Part shown: in pieces, positions 62,751 through 64,000 of the stretch
Numbering within the stretch: position 1 is the stretch's first letter
How the letters are laid out: each line of letters starts with the position of its first letter
Assembly: GCF_900291015.1 (NCBI RefSeq)
Contig: NZ_OLKL01000033.1
Location: 91,340-155,339, forward strand
Direction: 5' to 3'
From: Pseudomonas persica
GTDB lineage: Bacteria > Pseudomonadota > Gammaproteobacteria > Pseudomonadales > Pseudomonadaceae
Length of the DNA stretch: 64,000 bases
Position numbers and translations under genes: made by a program
The notes under the pieces: generated by a model
The model's database searches: none
Told to the model about the DNA's origin: nothing
What the model saw: the letters and a program-made list of their open reading frames with translations, nothing else

Positions 62751-63017
62751 AGGCAAGGCACTCGGATCGTTATTGTTCTGGTCACCGCTTCCTACGGCCC
62801 GGTGGGCTGTGGTCGCGGTCGTCACGGTCATTCTATCGAGCCGGCTACGGGTCGCGGAGGCAGGCGACAACCGGCGGATGGGCACACTTAAGCAAAAAGG
62901 CGGGGGTTGGGCAATGCGGCCTTGGGATTGGATGGGCGGATAGCGGACAGACAGGACAGGGTCTGTGTTCGTTTATCGCACGGTACAGGCTACCCAGAAT
63001 TCCCGGAACCGCTCACT

Positions 63018-63749
63018 TCACTGAACAGGCAGGAAGTTCATCAGCAGCAGGCTTTGCGCGTAATTCAACCCAATCCGCCGATACCGCTCATCCAGCAACT
63101 CCGCCAGCAAGTCCAGCCGTGCCACGATCTTGCCGAACTCCACCGCAAAACTCAGGTTGCTGCCCTCTTCCGAGATTTCGTTGGAGAACAACAGCAGCAC
63201 GCCATTGGCATCCTGGCGCTGGCTCAACATCCAGGTGGCTTTCTCGATATTGCGCGCCGCGTTGTTGACGAACAGCGGGTCGATGGTATCGGTCATGTAG
63301 AACTCGGTACGCCCGCCGTGCGCGGTGATCAGCATGCTGGCGATGGCGTAGATGAAGGCGCCGACCCGGTCACCGCGAAACTCGGGGCTCAGCGCATAGC
63401 TCAAGGCAGCCAGGTCGCGACGGTTGCCCAGTTGCGGCAAGGGCTGGCGTTGTTCGATGGCGATGCGGATCTGCCGCTCGGCAGTGGCGGCATCGACGTA
63501 GCCGGACATCTTCCACTGGTTGGGGTTGCGCAGGTACAGCTTGTTCATCAGCAGGTACAAGCTCTGCAGGTTGTCACGCATGGACAGCGTGGCCAGGCGG
63601 TCGACGCTGGTCTGGAACAGTTCGCCGGGCTTGCCGTTGCCGAACTGGTCGAGCATGTCGCGGCCCTGCTGCTGGGTGCAGGCGCACAGGCATGTGAGAG
63701 CGCCTGCCAGCAGCAGGCGGGAGAAGACATTGGCTTTGCTTGCAACCAT
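63018..63749 (-). CDS. conserved lipoprotein of unknown function
   Basis: 243 aa. Signal peptide with lipobox (LTCLCAC; mature Cys about residue 24), then a mostly helical soluble domain (QFGNGKPGELFQTSVDRLATLSMRDNLQSL, GDRVGAFIYAIASMLITAHGG, DTIDPLFVNNAARNIEKATWM). Typical Pseudomonas outer-membrane or periplasmic lipoprotein; no family with known function comes to mind. Monocistronic, upstream of benR on the same strand with 267 nt between. Confidence 0.8.
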   Translation of the reverse strand: MVASKANVFSRLLLAGALTCLCACTQQQGRDMLDQFGNGKPGELFQTSVDRLATLSMRDNLQSLYLLMNKLYLRNPNQWKMSGYVDAATAERQIRIAIEQRQPLPQLGNRRDLAALSYALSPEFRGDRVGAFIYAIASMLITAHGGRTEFYMTDTIDPLFVNNAARNIEKATWMLSQRQDANGVLLLFSNEISEEGSNLSFAVEFGKIVARLDLLAELLDERYRRIGLNYAQSLLLMNFLPVQ

Positions 63750-63857
63750 CGGCACCGGGTCGATATTCGGCGGCCGCACCGGGGATCAGTGTGGCCTGGC
63801 CAAGCATAGAGCCCGGAAATCGGAAAAAGTGCGGTGATTGGGAAGATAGCAAGCCTG

Positions 63858-64000
63858 TACCGGCCTTTTCGCGGGTAAACCCGCTCCCACAGGATCATCA
63901 CAAATCCTGAAAACTGTGCAGTACCTGTGGGAGATGGCCCAGCCCTTTGGTCTGCGCTGTCGCATAGAGAACTGAATTCGCAAGCGGTCCGTGCATCCTG
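63858..64000 (+). repeat. REP element cut by the window edge
   Basis: Core TTTTCGCGGGTAAACCCGCTCC at about 63866, then a module from 63926 to the edge that is identical over 75 nt to 26798-26872. The element continues outside the window. Confidence 0.85.

Overview
The window is chromosomal DNA of a Pseudomonas of the P. putida group. It is GC-rich and densely coding, carries the phenylacetate (paa/pha) and benzoate (ben/cat) catabolic operons in typical P. putida arrangement, and many gaps hold Pseudomonas REP/REPIN repeats. I saw no rRNA, tRNA, CRISPR array, prophage or insertion sequence.

Layout. 1-7224 (+): distal part of the phenylacetate operon: end of paaC, then paaD, paaE, a DUF485 subunit with an ActP-type symporter, the OprD-type porin phaK and the ring-opening fusion enzyme paaZ. 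7318-19738: a stress and DNA-repair district with small unknown proteins, a KGG stress protein, a Nudix hydrolase, a ClpP-like protein, a DUF72-ybhP-clsB-ybhN operon, LigD and Ku (bacterial NHEJ, convergent), a YghA-type SDR and a secreted Gly-rich protein with 11-residue LEA-like repeats. 20041-24300 (-): a tight five-gene operon (lipoprotein, heme-oxygenase-like diiron protein, SAM methyltransferase, YbdK-type carboxylate-amine ligase, MTA/SAH-type nucleosidase) that looks like a small, unassigned biosynthetic system. 24363-30842: second KGG protein, DyP peroxidase, BASS transporter, CrtZ-like hydroxylase, MgtC, GNAT, diguanylate cyclase.

30962-36134: KfrA-like coiled-coil regulator, then a YheO/DauR-type regulator with a PLP dehydratase and an ornithine-cyclodeaminase-family enzyme behind a 37-bp operator-like palindrome, then cytosine deaminase. 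36443-43536: a sigma-54 promoter with an upstream palindrome in front of a giant multicopper oxidase resembling the Mn(II) oxidase McoA, followed by a SCO1-cytochrome c fusion and a GGDEF-EAL protein. 43670-51462: orphan tyrosine recombinase, SMP-30 lactonase with divergent LysR, Rieske-FAD reductase, aldo/keto reductase, TraX and YdjM-like membrane proteins.

51714-62750 (-): the benzoate operon benABCD-benK-catA-benE-benF, with benR upstream and an Rhs-type toxin-like gene inserted between benR and benA. A two-box BenR site lies directly before benA. Benzoate enters through BenF, BenK and BenE, is converted by BenABC and BenD to catechol, and CatA opens the ring. The window ends in a lipoprotein gene and a repeat that the right edge cuts off.
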